A stretch of DNA of 64,000 nt from Tachypleus tridentatus (Eukaryota > Arthropoda > Merostomata > Xiphosura > Limulidae), in contig NW_027467782.1 of assembly GCF_004210375.1 (NCBI RefSeq), positions 29,553,276 to 29,617,275 of the forward strand, written 5' to 3'. The notes under the pieces are model-generated. The model was not told the DNA's origin and searched no databases. It worked only from the letters and a program-made list of their open reading frames with translations. Made by a program: the position numbers and the translations under genes. Positions 22,221 through 34,140 of the stretch are shown piece by piece (position 1 is the first letter of the stretch; every line of letters begins with the position of its first letter).

Positions 22221-22904
22221 AAACTTTTTTATGTATTCTCTTCAGAGGCCATTATTATCAGATATTTTTTGCTATAATGTGTTTTTCTAGTTTAAGAATT
22301 TACTGAAGGCCTTTGTAAATAGAACATTGTGGAGACTTCAGGACCAATTAAATAATACTAAACATTTGCTAGATGTAAAGAAATATATGTTAATGAACCT
22401 CACAAGACAAATTAACAAGAATAATTAAATATTGTGTAAATGACAGCAATATAGCAGGTTAATGTAAAACAATATGAAGTTCTGCATTGGACTATGTTAG
22501 AAGACTATATTCTGAGAGTAAAAATTTTAAATACTTTTGTTACTTGATTTATTAAGTGGAATATTTAGTGTCTGATATTTGTGTCTGTGTTACTTAAGTG
22601 TTTTAAAACCAAAAAAATCATAATGTCATTTTGTTCATTAACACTACAATGTGATTGTGTTAGTAAACAATGCTCTGTGTCTTTAGAGAGTTTATTATGT
22701 AACTGTGTTGGTAAACTCTTGGTTACATAGTAATATTTGTATTATTTGATAATTGAGTTTAAAGCAGACAGTGTGATTGTATTAATAAACTGTACTTTAG
22801 CAATAAATAAGTGTTATTATATTATTAACATATTGTATTATATGTGTTGCATTGTTTTAATAATAATTATTCCAGTATGATCTCAAACACAGCTATATCA
22901 CATT
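22221..22904. other. intronic DNA with an exon-like fragment
   Basis: After an acceptor-like GTGTTTTTCTAG (ending 22290) an open stretch reads FKNLLKAFVNRTLWRLQDQL and stops near 22427. Its family is not recognised. Around 22640-22800 the motif GTGATTGTGTTAGTAAAC recurs loosely. Confidence 0.3.
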
Positions 22905-23165
22905 TCTTTTGCTCTTTGAGCATTGTTAAAAACTTTTCTCAATCAGTGCACCAGTCTATATACCCCTATCAATTTTGCACCATTTCTGAACATGTACATA
23001 TCATGCGACTACTTTCCACCAACAGTATTGTGCTACCTATATTGAAGCAGCTTAGCTCTTTCTGCCATTCTCACTCAATCCTCACTTTTAAGAATTGGCA
23101 GATTCTGAAAGAAATACACAAGAAAAATGTTAACTTCTGATATGGTCTTACCTCCTTTCACACCT
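22905..23165 (+). repeat. dispersed repeat shared with 39940-40235
   Basis: GAACATGTACATATCATGCG, TTCTCACTCAATCCTCACTT and TATGGTCTTACCTCCTTTCA recur in the same order at 39940-40235. No coding content was recognised. It probably belongs to the same long repeat family as 24700-26440. Confidence 0.65.
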
Positions 23166-23753
23166 TCTCTATTGGTACAGCATTGTTTAGTTATGTTTTT
23201 TTGCATGCTACTGAAATATAAGAGATCTCATGAATTGCAAACATTGTGTCAACTATGCATTTCCTGTTACAGTCGAAAATGTTACTGTTAAACAGCTTCT
23301 CAGGAATCAGGTTAGACTTCATCTGTAAAGAAAGTTTGTCTTAATTTGCAGGAAGCTACGTTTGTATGTTCAACAGTTATTTCTTCTTATTTTTCATGTG
23401 GCATTGTTTCTGAGAAAAATACAATTAATGAGAAAATAATTTGGACTCTTTTCTCCAGTAGCTTATTTTAATCTATTACACTGTACACTTCTTAAAGAGT
23501 TTTCACCTTCCACCCATTCCTGTACTGCAATGTCATTCACTTTGGTGGTGAATTGTTCTTCCTGTCCTTTATCCTGTTGCTTCCAGCTCTATCAGGGAAT
23601 CCATGATAAGTATTTCAACATGAATGCTTCACACTTGGTTAATACACTTGTAGCTTGGCTCCAATACTTTTTGTGTGGCTTTGTCCTTATCTAAAAATGG
23701 AAGAATTAAGTATTTTGTGTCATCTCTGTTTAGACTTTGCTATGTTAGAAATT
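23166..23753. other. intronic DNA, probably repeat-derived
   Basis: Pyrimidine-biased on the plus strand like its right neighbour; no gene was seen. Confidence 0.35.
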
Positions 23754-24700
23754 TATGTGTCATTTGTCATCTAAGTGTCTTTAGAGGCATTGCAAATGAG
23801 ATATTGATTATTACTTTGTTGTTTTTCTTTGCATATTCATTAATATTAAATACTGTGTAGACTTAACAAATTTCAAGGGCTTGTTAGGTTATTTTACTAA
23901 GTTCTTTAACTAAGTATGTTTAAATTGATTGCAAGTTACACATGATTACTACTTGTAACATCTTATTTGTTATTCCAGCTCTCAAATGGTGCAACAGTAT
24001 GTCTGTGGATTTACAATATCAGAAACTGGGTTTCAATACTCATGGTGGACAGAGCATAGATAACCCATTGTGAAACTTTGTGCTTAACTTCAGACAAACA
24101 ATTCTTATTATCTTTTCATAATTTTCTTCATCAATCTTAACTGTGTGCTTTATCATCTTAATTTTTGTTAGTGTAGGACTTAAATGTGTCCTTTTTTCTT
24201 TAGGTTAATTTAGAGGATTTGTGAATTAATATTGATTCTTAATGTGTTTTCTAGGTAATTTTTATTGGTTTGCACATTTTTTTATTATTTTGTGGACTAT
24301 GCCGATTTAGATGGTTTGTCTGATATTTATCAGTACTTTTAAGCTATATATGTTTAAATAGCTTGTATGTCACATATCTTTACTAGTAACATGTAATTCA
24401 CTAATCTATAAGAATGATATTTTTCATTGTTTTTATCTCCATGCTTTATTCTCATAATTTTCTTCAGTGTTTGATGTAATTATGTGTCCTTTGTCATCTA
24501 GATTACTTCAGATGAATTGTAAGTTAGATGTGGATTATTAATGTGTTTTCTAGGTAATCTTAATCATTTTGCACAGTTATTATTATTACATATTTTGTGG
24601 GCTAGATACACTTAGATGGTTGTCTATTTGATACTTATAAGTACTTTGCTAATTAGGTAGATTTAGATAATTTCTAGATTACATACCAGAAATAGGTACT
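23754..24700 (+). repeat. ~298-bp degenerate tandem repeat, three copies
   Basis: Three diverged copies begin with TATGTGTCxTTTGTCATCTA near 23754, 24183 and 24481. The last two also share TTAATGTGTTTTCTAGGTAAT, TTTTGTGGxCTA and TTAGATGGTTxGTCT. The spacing of the second and third is 298 bp. The first pair is longer by about the length of an inserted SINE. Confidence 0.7.
23975..24110 (+). mobile_element. tRNA-derived SINE inside the tandem repeat
   Basis: TGGTGCAACAGTATGTCTGT, ACTGGGTTTCAATACTCATG (B-box region), GTGGACAGAGCATAGATAAC and a tail TTTGTGCTTAACTTCAGACA. It interrupts the first tandem unit. Confidence 0.65.
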
Positions 24701-26440
24701 TGATTGTTCTATTTGAATAAATGCTGTTGTTTTTTTGTAATTCTTCACTATGTGCCTTATCATACTAATTTTGTAAACTTAGAACTTAAATGTTTGTTTT
24801 GTTCCATCACTGACATGTTTTATTCTTTCCTGGTTACAGAGCTGAGCTTTGCTTTGGTTTCTTTTCTTATTTTCATGACACTAGTAATATCATTTTATCC
24901 TTGTAATCTACAGCTTGGAGTTCTTCTTTCCATATCACCATTCTCAAGTTTTTGGCAGTTCATCAAGCTTTATCCTACTTTCTTCCTCTCTCTATCATGG
25001 AGTGGGTGGTAATGTTACATTCTGACATCTTCACTGTAGTAACTCGTATCACAGAGCCAGGAAGTAACAGTTCAAGGTCTCTGTGTTTTCAGATCCTAAA
25101 TCTCTTTTCTGGGCCCACAATTACCACTTTGTGGTCTTCACTTGCCTTTTCTCCTAAATCTGGTAGTGGATTTTTATCTCCTCCCAACAAGATTCTACAT
25201 GTGGAATAGTCTCTTAATCTACAGGCCTGTAGGTGGATATGTTTTCAGTTGGAGATATCTCATTTATGCCTTTCTCCACTGGATCACCAAATTTCCTTTT
25301 CTTTCTTCTTCTGTTTATTATCCACTAACTTTGGGGGGTAGTCGTGTTCAGTCAAGTATGGAGAATTCTTCACAATTATGCTTAATATCTTATTTGATAT
25401 TCTTTCAAGAGTTCTATTTTTATTCCAAACCACACTATGTCTTGTTTTACTAGTGGTTCTGTCTTGGCCAATATAACCATCATTCTCACTGCTCCAGCCT
25501 TTACTTGTGTAACCTTTGTCTACCCTTAAATCTGTATTCTGTTGATTTCAGTTATATATTGTTCGTCCAGATGTCACCACACTCTGCCTTCACACATGGC
25601 TTTTGTCAGGTGCATTGTTTCAGCCCAGGGATTGACTCCATGTGTTACATCTTTTTTTTTTCTTGTACCCTTTCATGTCCATTTACCACATAGGTGAGAG
25701 TATACCTTAATACTTTGATCTATTTGTTGTGAGTTTTTTCCTTTCTACCCTTCTGTTCATTCTCTTTCATTGTTCTTCACCTGGTTGTTTGACAAAGGGT
25801 TCTCCACGTTGGTCATTTCTAGATATCTGATAGACTTGTCAAACACATTCCTTTTCTGCAGGTTTTGTCTTTCCCTTTCATTTCTCTCCATTTTTATTAT
25901 TTCAAGTCATGCATCCTCTATGTTCCTATAATATGGATGATTGGGATCTTTGTGTGATTCTTTACATCTTTACCATCCTTCCTTTGAACTTTCATTTTCA
26001 TGTTCCATCATCCTCTTCCCCCCTCAAGATTTTATTTTCTTCTCCTCATTGCTTATGGAAATCACAAATTAGATATTTCTGTTTTCAATGTTACCTGCTT
26101 CTTCTACCATTTCTCTTATGTCATACTGCTTAACTGGTCTTTCATCCCTAAGATTTGTGCTGCTCATGGATGCTGTTTGACTATCACTTTCATCTTTCAC
26201 TGGTGCTGATGCTGATTAACTTTTGTCTAGTTCTCTCCTTATGATTTTATGTGGTATTTCCTGACTACTTTTGAGGTTCAATTTCCCAACTTTTATACCC
26301 TGGAAACCTTTCATTTTCATAATAACTCATTAGGCTGGTGTATTCTAACTCCTCCATGGAAGGCCCCCACCTCCACAATGTGTTTTCTCACCTTATTCAT
26401 CATTTTGTCATATCTTTTGCCTGGTCAGATATGCACTATT
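24701..26440 (+). repeat. long pyrimidine-biased dispersed repeat, reaching the contig edge
   Basis: The plus strand is rich in T and C with long low-content frames. A diverged relative lies on the other strand at 30600-34140. For example, the translation MAVHQALSYFLPL...VVMLHSDIFTVV...SLCFQILNLF (24952 on, +) parallels MAVLWASSHFLPL...LVMVHSLNFTVI...TLCFQTLYLLF (32299 down, -). No domain is recognisable. The contig stops inside it, as expected for a repeat that breaks assembly. Confidence 0.65.
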
Positions 26441-26940
26441 NNNNNNNNNNNNNNNNNNNNNNNNNNNNNNNNNNNNNNNNNNNNNNNNNNNNNNNNNNNN
26501 NNNNNNNNNNNNNNNNNNNNNNNNNNNNNNNNNNNNNNNNNNNNNNNNNNNNNNNNNNNNNNNNNNNNNNNNNNNNNNNNNNNNNNNNNNNNNNNNNNNN
26601 NNNNNNNNNNNNNNNNNNNNNNNNNNNNNNNNNNNNNNNNNNNNNNNNNNNNNNNNNNNNNNNNNNNNNNNNNNNNNNNNNNNNNNNNNNNNNNNNNNNN
26701 NNNNNNNNNNNNNNNNNNNNNNNNNNNNNNNNNNNNNNNNNNNNNNNNNNNNNNNNNNNNNNNNNNNNNNNNNNNNNNNNNNNNNNNNNNNNNNNNNNNN
26801 NNNNNNNNNNNNNNNNNNNNNNNNNNNNNNNNNNNNNNNNNNNNNNNNNNNNNNNNNNNNNNNNNNNNNNNNNNNNNNNNNNNNNNNNNNNNNNNNNNNN
26901 NNNNNNNNNNNNNNNNNNNNNNNNNNNNNNNNNNNNNNNN
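26441..26940. other. assembly gap of exactly 500 N
   Basis: A round-number run of N is a scaffolding join of unknown true size. All open frames drawn across it are artefacts. Confidence 0.99.
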
Positions 26941-28814
26941 AAATAATAAACACAAACACCACTTTCTTCTTTTCAAACAGAATAAGAACATGTAATTATT
27001 AGATTCATTATGTTTGACAATCAAACACATTCATTACCACCAGACATGAGAAGAGAGAAAAGAGTATTGTTTTTCACCTGCTCTAGATCTCTCAGACCTA
27101 TGGTGTTCAACATGGTCACCACTTGCCACATGCCAAAACAGCTATTGACCTGTGGTGAACTGGTGCTTTACTTCTACCACCTATTTTTCAGTATAATTAA
27201 TTCTATTAATAAATAATTGGAAACATTACTATGTATTTTTACCCATCTGTAAAACACAGTTAATTTTTTTGTCACATAGCAAAACTTTTAACACATTTTA
27301 AACAGTTTGGTGGTGCAGTTTTTCCAAATGGTGAAAATGTAAACACATTTTAAACAGTTTTGGTGACTATGAAATACATTTGGACACTGGTGTATTAGAC
27401 CTAAAAGCACACCCACTCCCACAGCTTTTTAAAGAACCACAATTATTCCAATGTTCTGATTTCATTCCAGTTAGAAACTTACTTTTAAATAGTATATATA
27501 ATCATTTAAATTGGTGTGTTGGACTAAGGATTCTTTTACAGTGGGTGTTTGCCACATTTTGGAGATAAATTCAAAATAAATGAACAGCATGCATTCCACT
27601 TATTTTAAAATATGTTCAAAACAAGTGAAACATGACAAATTCTTCACAATATATGTATCACAACTGGATCTAAATACTGTATGGTTCTCTTCTTCACAAA
27701 ATCCATTTTGGCCAAATTCAATTAGTTTAAAATGCAGTTGACAAGCCAAACTATTTTTCTCTATTTTAAATGATTCATTTCACATTTTCTAACTTCTCTC
27801 TGACTGAAAGTCTCTTTTCCTCGGTTTTACTTTTGGCTCACTTCCTACTCTGGAAGTATTGCAGAGTATTGAGGCATTCTAGAAATCTCTGTAGCCTTAA
27901 TATCAATTACACAACTTTCAATAACCTTCTGCTTTCAACTTTCTTACTGTGAAACAAAACAGTCAAGAAATATTAACTCACAAAATAAATTACCACCACC
28001 TACATTAAACAGTGTATTCTATCTTATAACACTGAACTTATATTTTAGTCACTACACTACTTGCCATTGATTGAAAACACTTAAAGTTTGTTGTAATGCA
28101 GTTTTTTGAAGAGGAGGAAGAGAAAGTGGACCAGTTTGAACAATTCTTGAATTTCAAAAGATAACTTAATTTTAGTGAAAATACTTGATCAAAAACTTTG
28201 AATTTTTTTGTATACAAAAAACCAGTAATATTTACAGAAAGCTAGTCAGATTTTGTGAAGATACACATATCATTTTAAAAGTTACAGTGTGGAAACTGAT
28301 GATTATAAACAAAGTCACACAGACACACTCTGTAATGAAAGGGTTCATTTCTTTTGTTCTTATCCCACTCTTACATGACATTTTAAGAAAAGAAATGTAG
28401 TTCCTCTATCCAGTAAGTATTTATTGCACTGGCTACTGAACCTTACCCTTCCAAGAAGCCAACAGTTGTTAACTACTATTCACAGCAGTGGATATACTAA
28501 TTAGACTCCTTACTGAAAACCTGTATGCATCTGTTCAATGCACTTTGTTTCACTGTTACTTTGTGTTGTATCTTACCACTTGTACTTGAATGAAAGGGAA
28601 AAGAAAGAGAGTAAGATATTTGGTGTAGACCGAAGATAGTTTAGAGACAGCAGAGTTGTTCTATAGTTCCTATAAAAAACAAAACATACCACTTTAAGCT
28701 TTGATGTTATGCTTATAATGCCAACAAACATCTCATCAGGGTCCTAGCAACATAAGAACTGGTAACTCCATTTTTCTCTCCGCATGTAAAATTCAAGTGA
28801 TTTTCACCCAGTCA
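26941..28814. other. non-coding DNA, nothing recognised
   Basis: AT-rich. A repeated AACACATTTTAAACAGTTT occurs at about 27290 and 27341. No further dynein exon was found here by eye, although the minus-strand gene at 35409 should continue in this direction. Confidence 0.45.
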
Positions 28815-29520
28815 TCTAAAGTAGGGGCGTAGATCCTGGGGTGGATGAGTGGGATACACCTCCTTCATTTTAGGTGGGGTATGGTGCATACAATCATCCC
28901 CTACAGTTTGGTCTGTTGAATTGTTTTATTGCATCACAGGCTTACAAATTGTTTATTCTTGTGATTCTCATGTTCTTACCAATTAAAATACATAATTAGG
29001 CCTAGACGTAGGCTTTTTCAGTAGCCGAAATATACATCTTTAATATAGGCGTGCTTCTAAGCTTTTCGATTTAGGTGATAGTTTGTAAGTATCAGTCAGT
29101 AGGCCTAAGTATAGATGCAAGGCTTGCAAGCACTATCACAGAATCTACCTACGTCTTGTGCGTGAGTGTAAGATTAAGTAACATTTTCATCACAACAGAC
29201 TGAACAGAGCATGAAATTCGAAAATATCACTCCCAATCATAAACTCCTGTTATTTAGATCTGGTAAGCAATTTGTTGCTTGTAGCTGAATCAATCTAATG
29301 TGTATATTGTGCATGTCTATGTTGTTATGCATGTTTAGCCGGTTTTATTGTCGAACGCCTTACCTTATTCGCCTTAGCAGCTGAAGCCGATGACCATAGT
29401 GTACGTTTAGTGTACAGTTAACAACAGGTTCGGGCCTCTCTAATCCAGACGTGCCCTACATCACCCCCCTCCGCTCCCTTTAGTCTGAGCCTCGATTTTA
29501 CAACAGGGCTCATTAGACCT
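28815..29520. repeat. probable interspersed element, family unknown
   Basis: Noticeably richer in G+C than its surroundings. It holds GGGGCGTAGATCCTGGGGTG, TTTAGGTGGGGTATGGTGCA and a C-rich end (CACCCCCCTCCGCTCCCTTT). I associate such sequence with dispersed elements in arthropod genomes, but no transposase or RT motif is visible. Confidence 0.35.
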
Positions 29521-29916
29521 GTGTTTGTGGCTCTCATTAAACCATGAAATTTCAGATTATCACCACCCTTTAATAAAGTGCTGGTGTTTTATGGTAAAAG
29601 AACAATATATTCTCTTGTCACACATAGTAAAAATATTGTATTTTCTTGTATAATTGTTGACTACATTGTTGATCAACAGACAATGTATATAACACGGTGT
29701 ACATGTCTCATAACAAACTATTCTGACTTTTTTTTTCGTTGTATTCTCGAATTTATCAAAACAAAACATCACATATATACCCGAAACTGTTATTTGTTAA
29801 GCTTCTCATATATGTATGTATATATAATAATAATAATAGTGCCCCTAAATTCCGTAAGGAACAGAGGGCCGCAAACTCTGCGGTTTCAAAACAGACTTGG
29901 TTTTTTAGTGAGTAGG
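29521..29916. other. AT-rich non-coding DNA
   Basis: Contains a short TAATAATAATAA run near 29825. A short block at 29850-29915 may be part of the older minus-strand SINE interrupted by the next element. Confidence 0.4.
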
Positions 29917-30221
29917 TTGTTAGCCTACGGCCCGGCATGGCCAAGCGCGTTAAAGCGTGCGACTTCGTAATCTGAGGGTCGCGGGTTCGCATCCCCGTCG
30001 TGCCAAACATGCTCGCCCTTTCAGCCGTGGGGCTTTATAATGTGACGGTCAATCCCACTATCCGTTGGTAACAGAGTAACCCAAGACTGGGCGGTGGGTG
30101 GTGATGACTTGCTGCCTTCACTCTAATCTTACACTGCTAAATTAGGGACGACTAGCACAGATAACCCTCAAGTAACTTTGTGCGAAATTCAAAACAACAA
30201 CAACAACAATTGTTAGCCTAC
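29917..30221 (+). mobile_element. tRNA-derived SINE with 12-bp target-site duplication
   Basis: The element spans 29929-30209. Its head resembles a tRNA, with A box TGGCCAAGCGCG, loop TTCGTAA (anticodon CGT, threonine-like) and B box GGTTCGCATCC. The body includes GCGGTGGGTGGTGATGACTT and TTACACTGCTAAATTAGGGA, and the tail is (AAC)n. TTGTTAGCCTAC occurs at 29917-29928 and again at 30210-30221, a perfect target-site duplication, so the insertion is relatively recent. The acceptor-stem halves do not pair fully, so it is not a working tRNA gene. Confidence 0.92.
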
Positions 30222-30335
30222 TGCACAACCCCAACCAGGAGGACAATTTCTCGGCCCACTGAGTGGAATCGAACCCCTGATGTTAGCGGTGTAAATCCGA
30301 GACATACTGCTGGACTAGCGGGGAGCGTGTATATG
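30222..30335 (-). mobile_element. tRNA-derived SINE, older, opposite strand
   Basis: On the minus strand: TCCCCGCTAGTCCAGCAGTA, TCTCGGATTTACACCGCTAA, CAGGGGTTCGATTCCACTCA (B box) and GTGGGCCGAGAAATTG. It belongs to the family of 22105-22220. The target-site duplication of the preceding SINE begins at its end, so that SINE landed in or beside this one. Confidence 0.8.
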
Positions 30336-30599
30336 TATATATACACATTAATTCCAGCTGACAGGTGATATAATTAGTCTCATAACTTAATGATTTGAAT
30401 GATGCAAAAAATTAATTATATTAATTATTACAAAGTCAAATTGTTGCTATTATTGCAATAACAAATACATTTTCATCTGGACTTTTTTAACCACTATGGT
30501 AACTTTCAAGATGATATACATTTAATCACACAAAAACTAAAATCCCACATTAATATAGTGAAGGGACTGGTGCAAGATTTACCTATTTCAGCTCCATTC
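30336..30599. other. AT-rich non-coding DNA
   Basis: Nothing was recognised. Confidence 0.45.
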
Positions 30600-33500
30600 A
30601 GAGAGCACCCAAAGAAACTCATGGAGTGTGACACCCAATAGCAGGAGCTTCACATGGATATACTTGTGGGATACTACTTGTGCAAAATTTTGAGAAATAA
30701 AAGTACTCTGAGTGGCACCGTGAGCCACTTTACAGAATCCTGTAAAATAGAGAAAATGTATTCATCTGACTAAGGATGGTAAGTAGATTGGAAGATAACA
30801 GACTGGAATAGGCAGTAACTCACATGAGATGAGACAGCCAGGTGATGAAGATAGTGTGTGATGAAAGTGGAAGATGTAGTCCACATGCCAGTCTGTAAAA
30901 TGTCATCAAGTAGCCATCAAAACAAGAGGCAAAAGAATGGGTGAGATGGGAGATTTGATGAGAAGAAATATGGAACAGCCTGCAGGTATTGACATCCAAT
31001 GAAAAGTAGACCAACAACAGCAGTTGACAAACTAAGCCTGTAAGTTTAGATAGTGATAAGTCCCTCAAAGAAGAAAATCCCAGGGAAGAAAGAAGTGAAG
31101 AAGGGAGCCAGGAAATTATGAGATGTAGGCTAGGTAGCAAGATACAGCATAAACAGAATGCGACAGAAGACACAAGTCAGATTGAGCATGGAGTTGTGAA
31201 ATGGAAGGGAAGTATGGGAGAAGGAGGAATCACCTTCCCAAATGCTGAAGTCTTAGAAAGAAAAGAGACCAGACACGATAAAGTAAAAGATATGGAGGAT
31301 AGAAAAGGGTATGGAAAGAGTTCAAAGCATAGAAGTCTGAGAGGTGGTGACCTAAGGGAAGGAGTAAGAGGAAATAGAACTGTAGGGAAATTTAATATCA
31401 GGAGTAGGCGACCATTGGCTCAGAGAAACTGGGTAAGAGTATGCACGATTATTAAGGTCCAAACTGAGCAAGGGAACAGGGCAGGGATATCTATGGAAGG
31501 AGAGGAAAAATATGGATAGAACTGGGGAAGACAGTACCTTGCAAAATCAGGAAAGATAATGGGTGGTAGACAAGGCAGCCTAATGACCAACAATGGTAGA
31601 GAGAGCCAACCCTTTGTTGAAAAATATTGTAAAAAAAAGAGAGATAGCCAACAATGAGACAGTCAGGATGAAGATGGTGATGAATAGGTCAGAATGAAAA
31701 CACTATTACACTGGTAGATAGACAGGGTAGATAAGCAACAAGAATAAGACAGGAAAAAGATCACCATATAAGAATGGCTGGTTTGACAGGTAATGGATTG
31801 GATAAATCCCAAGTATGAAATCAAATAGCAACATGTTGCAGCAAGAAAGAAGGTGTGAGAGGAAGGAAAAGAGGGAAATAGCAAGACAGAAGGCAAAAAA
31901 AGAAAACCAGTGATGAGTCAGTCAAAGAGGTGCCACAAGGGCCCATAATAAAATCATGGAGGTGTGGCAAAAGCACAGATGCATAGACTCCCAGGAGAGA
32001 GCTCGCTCATCTGAAAACCCAAAGTCAATAAACTATTCCATGGGGCAGAACAAAGTCTGGTCAAGATATATGGCCTACATTGAGGTTTACAACATATAGT
32101 ACATGACAGACAATAAGGCAAATGTATTGAGAAGTGACACACGAAAAAGAAGGTATAGGGTTTGAAAACAAAGAGTCCTGGATCTGATACTTTTCTGACA
32201 CTTGATATAAGATATGACTGTGAAGTTTAAAGAGTGAACCATAACTAAATGATCCAACAGGAGGGGTAGAAAATGGGAACTTGCCCAAAGTACTGCCAAA
32301 AGTTTGAGTACATTAAGCTGAAGTCAAGATACATCCTTGATCAGAGTGTTCAACATAAGGTTGTCATTCAGAGATGCCTCTCTTCCTAGTAAGAATATAT
32401 TGGTGAAAAAGGCATAAGAAAAATTTGGGTGGAAGTAGGTGCACATTTATAGTGGTATCGAAGTGGTAGACAGCCACTCAAAATGTCTGTGAGAAGAGAA
32501 ACAGTAGGCCCAAAGGTTCCTGTGATTCATTACACTGGTTGCACAAGGGCATTCAGAGATGGTTGATATGAGCATGGCCCAGTAGAATAAACAGTTTCAG
32601 GAAAGCTATAGTTACTAAAGACAATAGAGTCTCTCAGGCAACACGAGTAGGACAGACTCACATCCCAGTGAGAGAATGTTCCATCATTTGCAGATAGACA
32701 GGGTAAGATTCAGCCCAGCTGAGAAAGAAGTTGAAAAATACTCCCAGAAAAACAAGGTATTTGATGGGATAAGAAAGCATTTAGAAGTCTTGGCAAGCCA
32801 TCCTACAAAGACAGTTTCCTACAGAAGGAAAGTATGAAGGTAAGACTTCTCCTGTTAATGGGACAGAAGAAGCCAATCATTCATGTAATAATGAAAATCA
32901 TAGAGCAAGTTCTTTCAGATGGTACACAAAAGCCTTGACTGTTCTGTTAAAGACATAGGAGGTCAATGCAATGCTAAAAGAAAAAAGGATCGCTGAACTG
33001 GAAGGAATGATTTCAAGAAACAAATTTGAAATATTTTTAAGACTCAGCATTGGGAATATGAAGAAACATATCTGAGATGTCACTCTTGCTCATCCAAAGT
33101 CCAAGGAAAAGAACCAACAAAGAGTAAAGAAATTTTCCATGCAAAATGAGGGATGACCACCTAGCAGATGAAAGTGGAAAGGTAGATTACCAGCCTCCAG
33201 TCCCCAGTTTTATTGGGGACCACAAACAGGTGAAAGTAAGACCCTCTCTATGACTTGTTTGTGCAACAGATCTGGCACAGTGACTTCCAGATATTGAAGA
33301 TAGATGTAATTTGAGAGAGAAGTGAAGTTAACCAGCTATTAACTGAGAGAAGAATTGAAAGGACAGTCCATGAAAACTAACAAGTATGACCCATCTAACT
33401 GCAGATAGTTGTTAACAAAGATGTGCATATCACAAAGACCAGCCCCCATGACAACTGAATCTGCTCCATTGTCATTGATGAATCCAGAAAGTCTGACACT

Positions 33501-34140
33501 GGGCTGAAGAGTATTGAGCAAAAGGATAAAATAGGAAAAGGGGTAAAAATATAGGAAGTGGGAGGAGTATAATGAAACAAGTAAACAGGGAAAGAGTAGT
33601 AGTACAGTCTATGGCAGAAAGGAGAAGGGAACAGGAATTGCCAGAAAATTCAAGTAGGGCTCGATGAATTGTCTCTTACATGAAGTGAAGAGAGGAAAGG
33701 TAATAAAACACAGAAAGTAGTATTAAGCAAAGACAAGAGAACTAAGCACTGGAGAGTGAAATCGACCTCAGTGGGCTTGCTCCCAAACAGGCAAAAAAGA
33801 TTTCAAGGTCTATGACTCTAGAAGGAGGAAGTTCAGTTAACTGTAGGCCATGATAAAGGAATTAGAAAGCAAGGACAAGAAATAAGATCACTGACATGGG
33901 GTAGATCTATAAAGGAAGCAATATTATTAACATAATTTTCAGAAGATAGAAAAGAATCAAAATTATTTAAGTTGGGAGTTGTGATGTAGAGAATGGGAAA
34001 TATAGTAAGACAATGGAATGAGAGATAGAGTGATAAGGTCCAAATAGCATGAGGATGTCTAAAAATTCTCCTCAACGACAAGAGAGCATAACCAGAAGGG
34101 GGAGACAAACAGTAAAAGTTGTCTTTCTCATCATATTCCT
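30600..34140 (-). repeat. long purine-biased dispersed repeat (diverged copy)
   Basis: The plus strand is strongly A+G rich (for example GAAGGGAAGTATGGGAGAAG), the minus strand T+C rich. Translated minus-strand stretches near 32060-32300 parallel those of the repeat at 41522-43255, in the same orientation. No transposase, RT or integrase motif was found, and open frames on both strands look like products of the base bias. It may be a very large non-coding or badly decayed element. Confidence 0.55.

Larger units (their letters stand above)
4164..26440 (+). repeat. left arm of a ~22-kb inverted repeat
   Basis: The whole interval matches the reverse complement of 41522-64000. Pairs checked: 4164 with 64000, 6137 with 62011, 10072 with 58002, 14138 with 53827, 17369 with 50597, 20839 with 47120, 23140 with 44820, 26440 with 41522. 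The sum of paired coordinates drifts only from 68164 to about 67962, mainly at a 15-bp indel (near 5605), a ~74-bp repeat-length change (near 7950) and a ~107-bp change in the 34-bp array. Most predicted peptides are identical between arms. The match ends exactly at the N gap. Confidence 0.97.
17186..26440 (+). pseudogene. axonemal dynein heavy chain, tail part, left-arm copy (cut by gap)
   Basis: Three coding segments (17186-17369, 20839-20994, 21030-21116) on the plus strand match the N-terminal tail of axonemal dynein heavy chains. The next expected exon would lie past the gap at 26441. They mirror the three segments in the right arm exactly, so this is either the second haplotype of the same gene or an inverted duplicate of its 5' part. 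The gene is called a probable pseudogene because of the damage seen further downstream on the other contig and the abnormal 35-nt spacing at 20995-21029. No first exon, promoter or start codon was identified upstream of 17186. Confidence 0.6.

Noticed and set aside
26249-27030. Open frames of 184-248 codons crossing 26441-26940
   Set aside because: They consist almost entirely of N and are artefacts of the gap.
29929-30005. A tRNA-Thr(CGT) gene
   Set aside because: A and B boxes are present, but the acceptor stem does not pair properly, and the sequence continues into a SINE body with an AAC tail and target-site duplication.
31118-31519. 133-codon plus-strand frame rich in E, K, R and G
   Set aside because: Product of the A+G bias of the dispersed repeat. 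The related copy shows its similarity on the other strand and has no conserved frame here.
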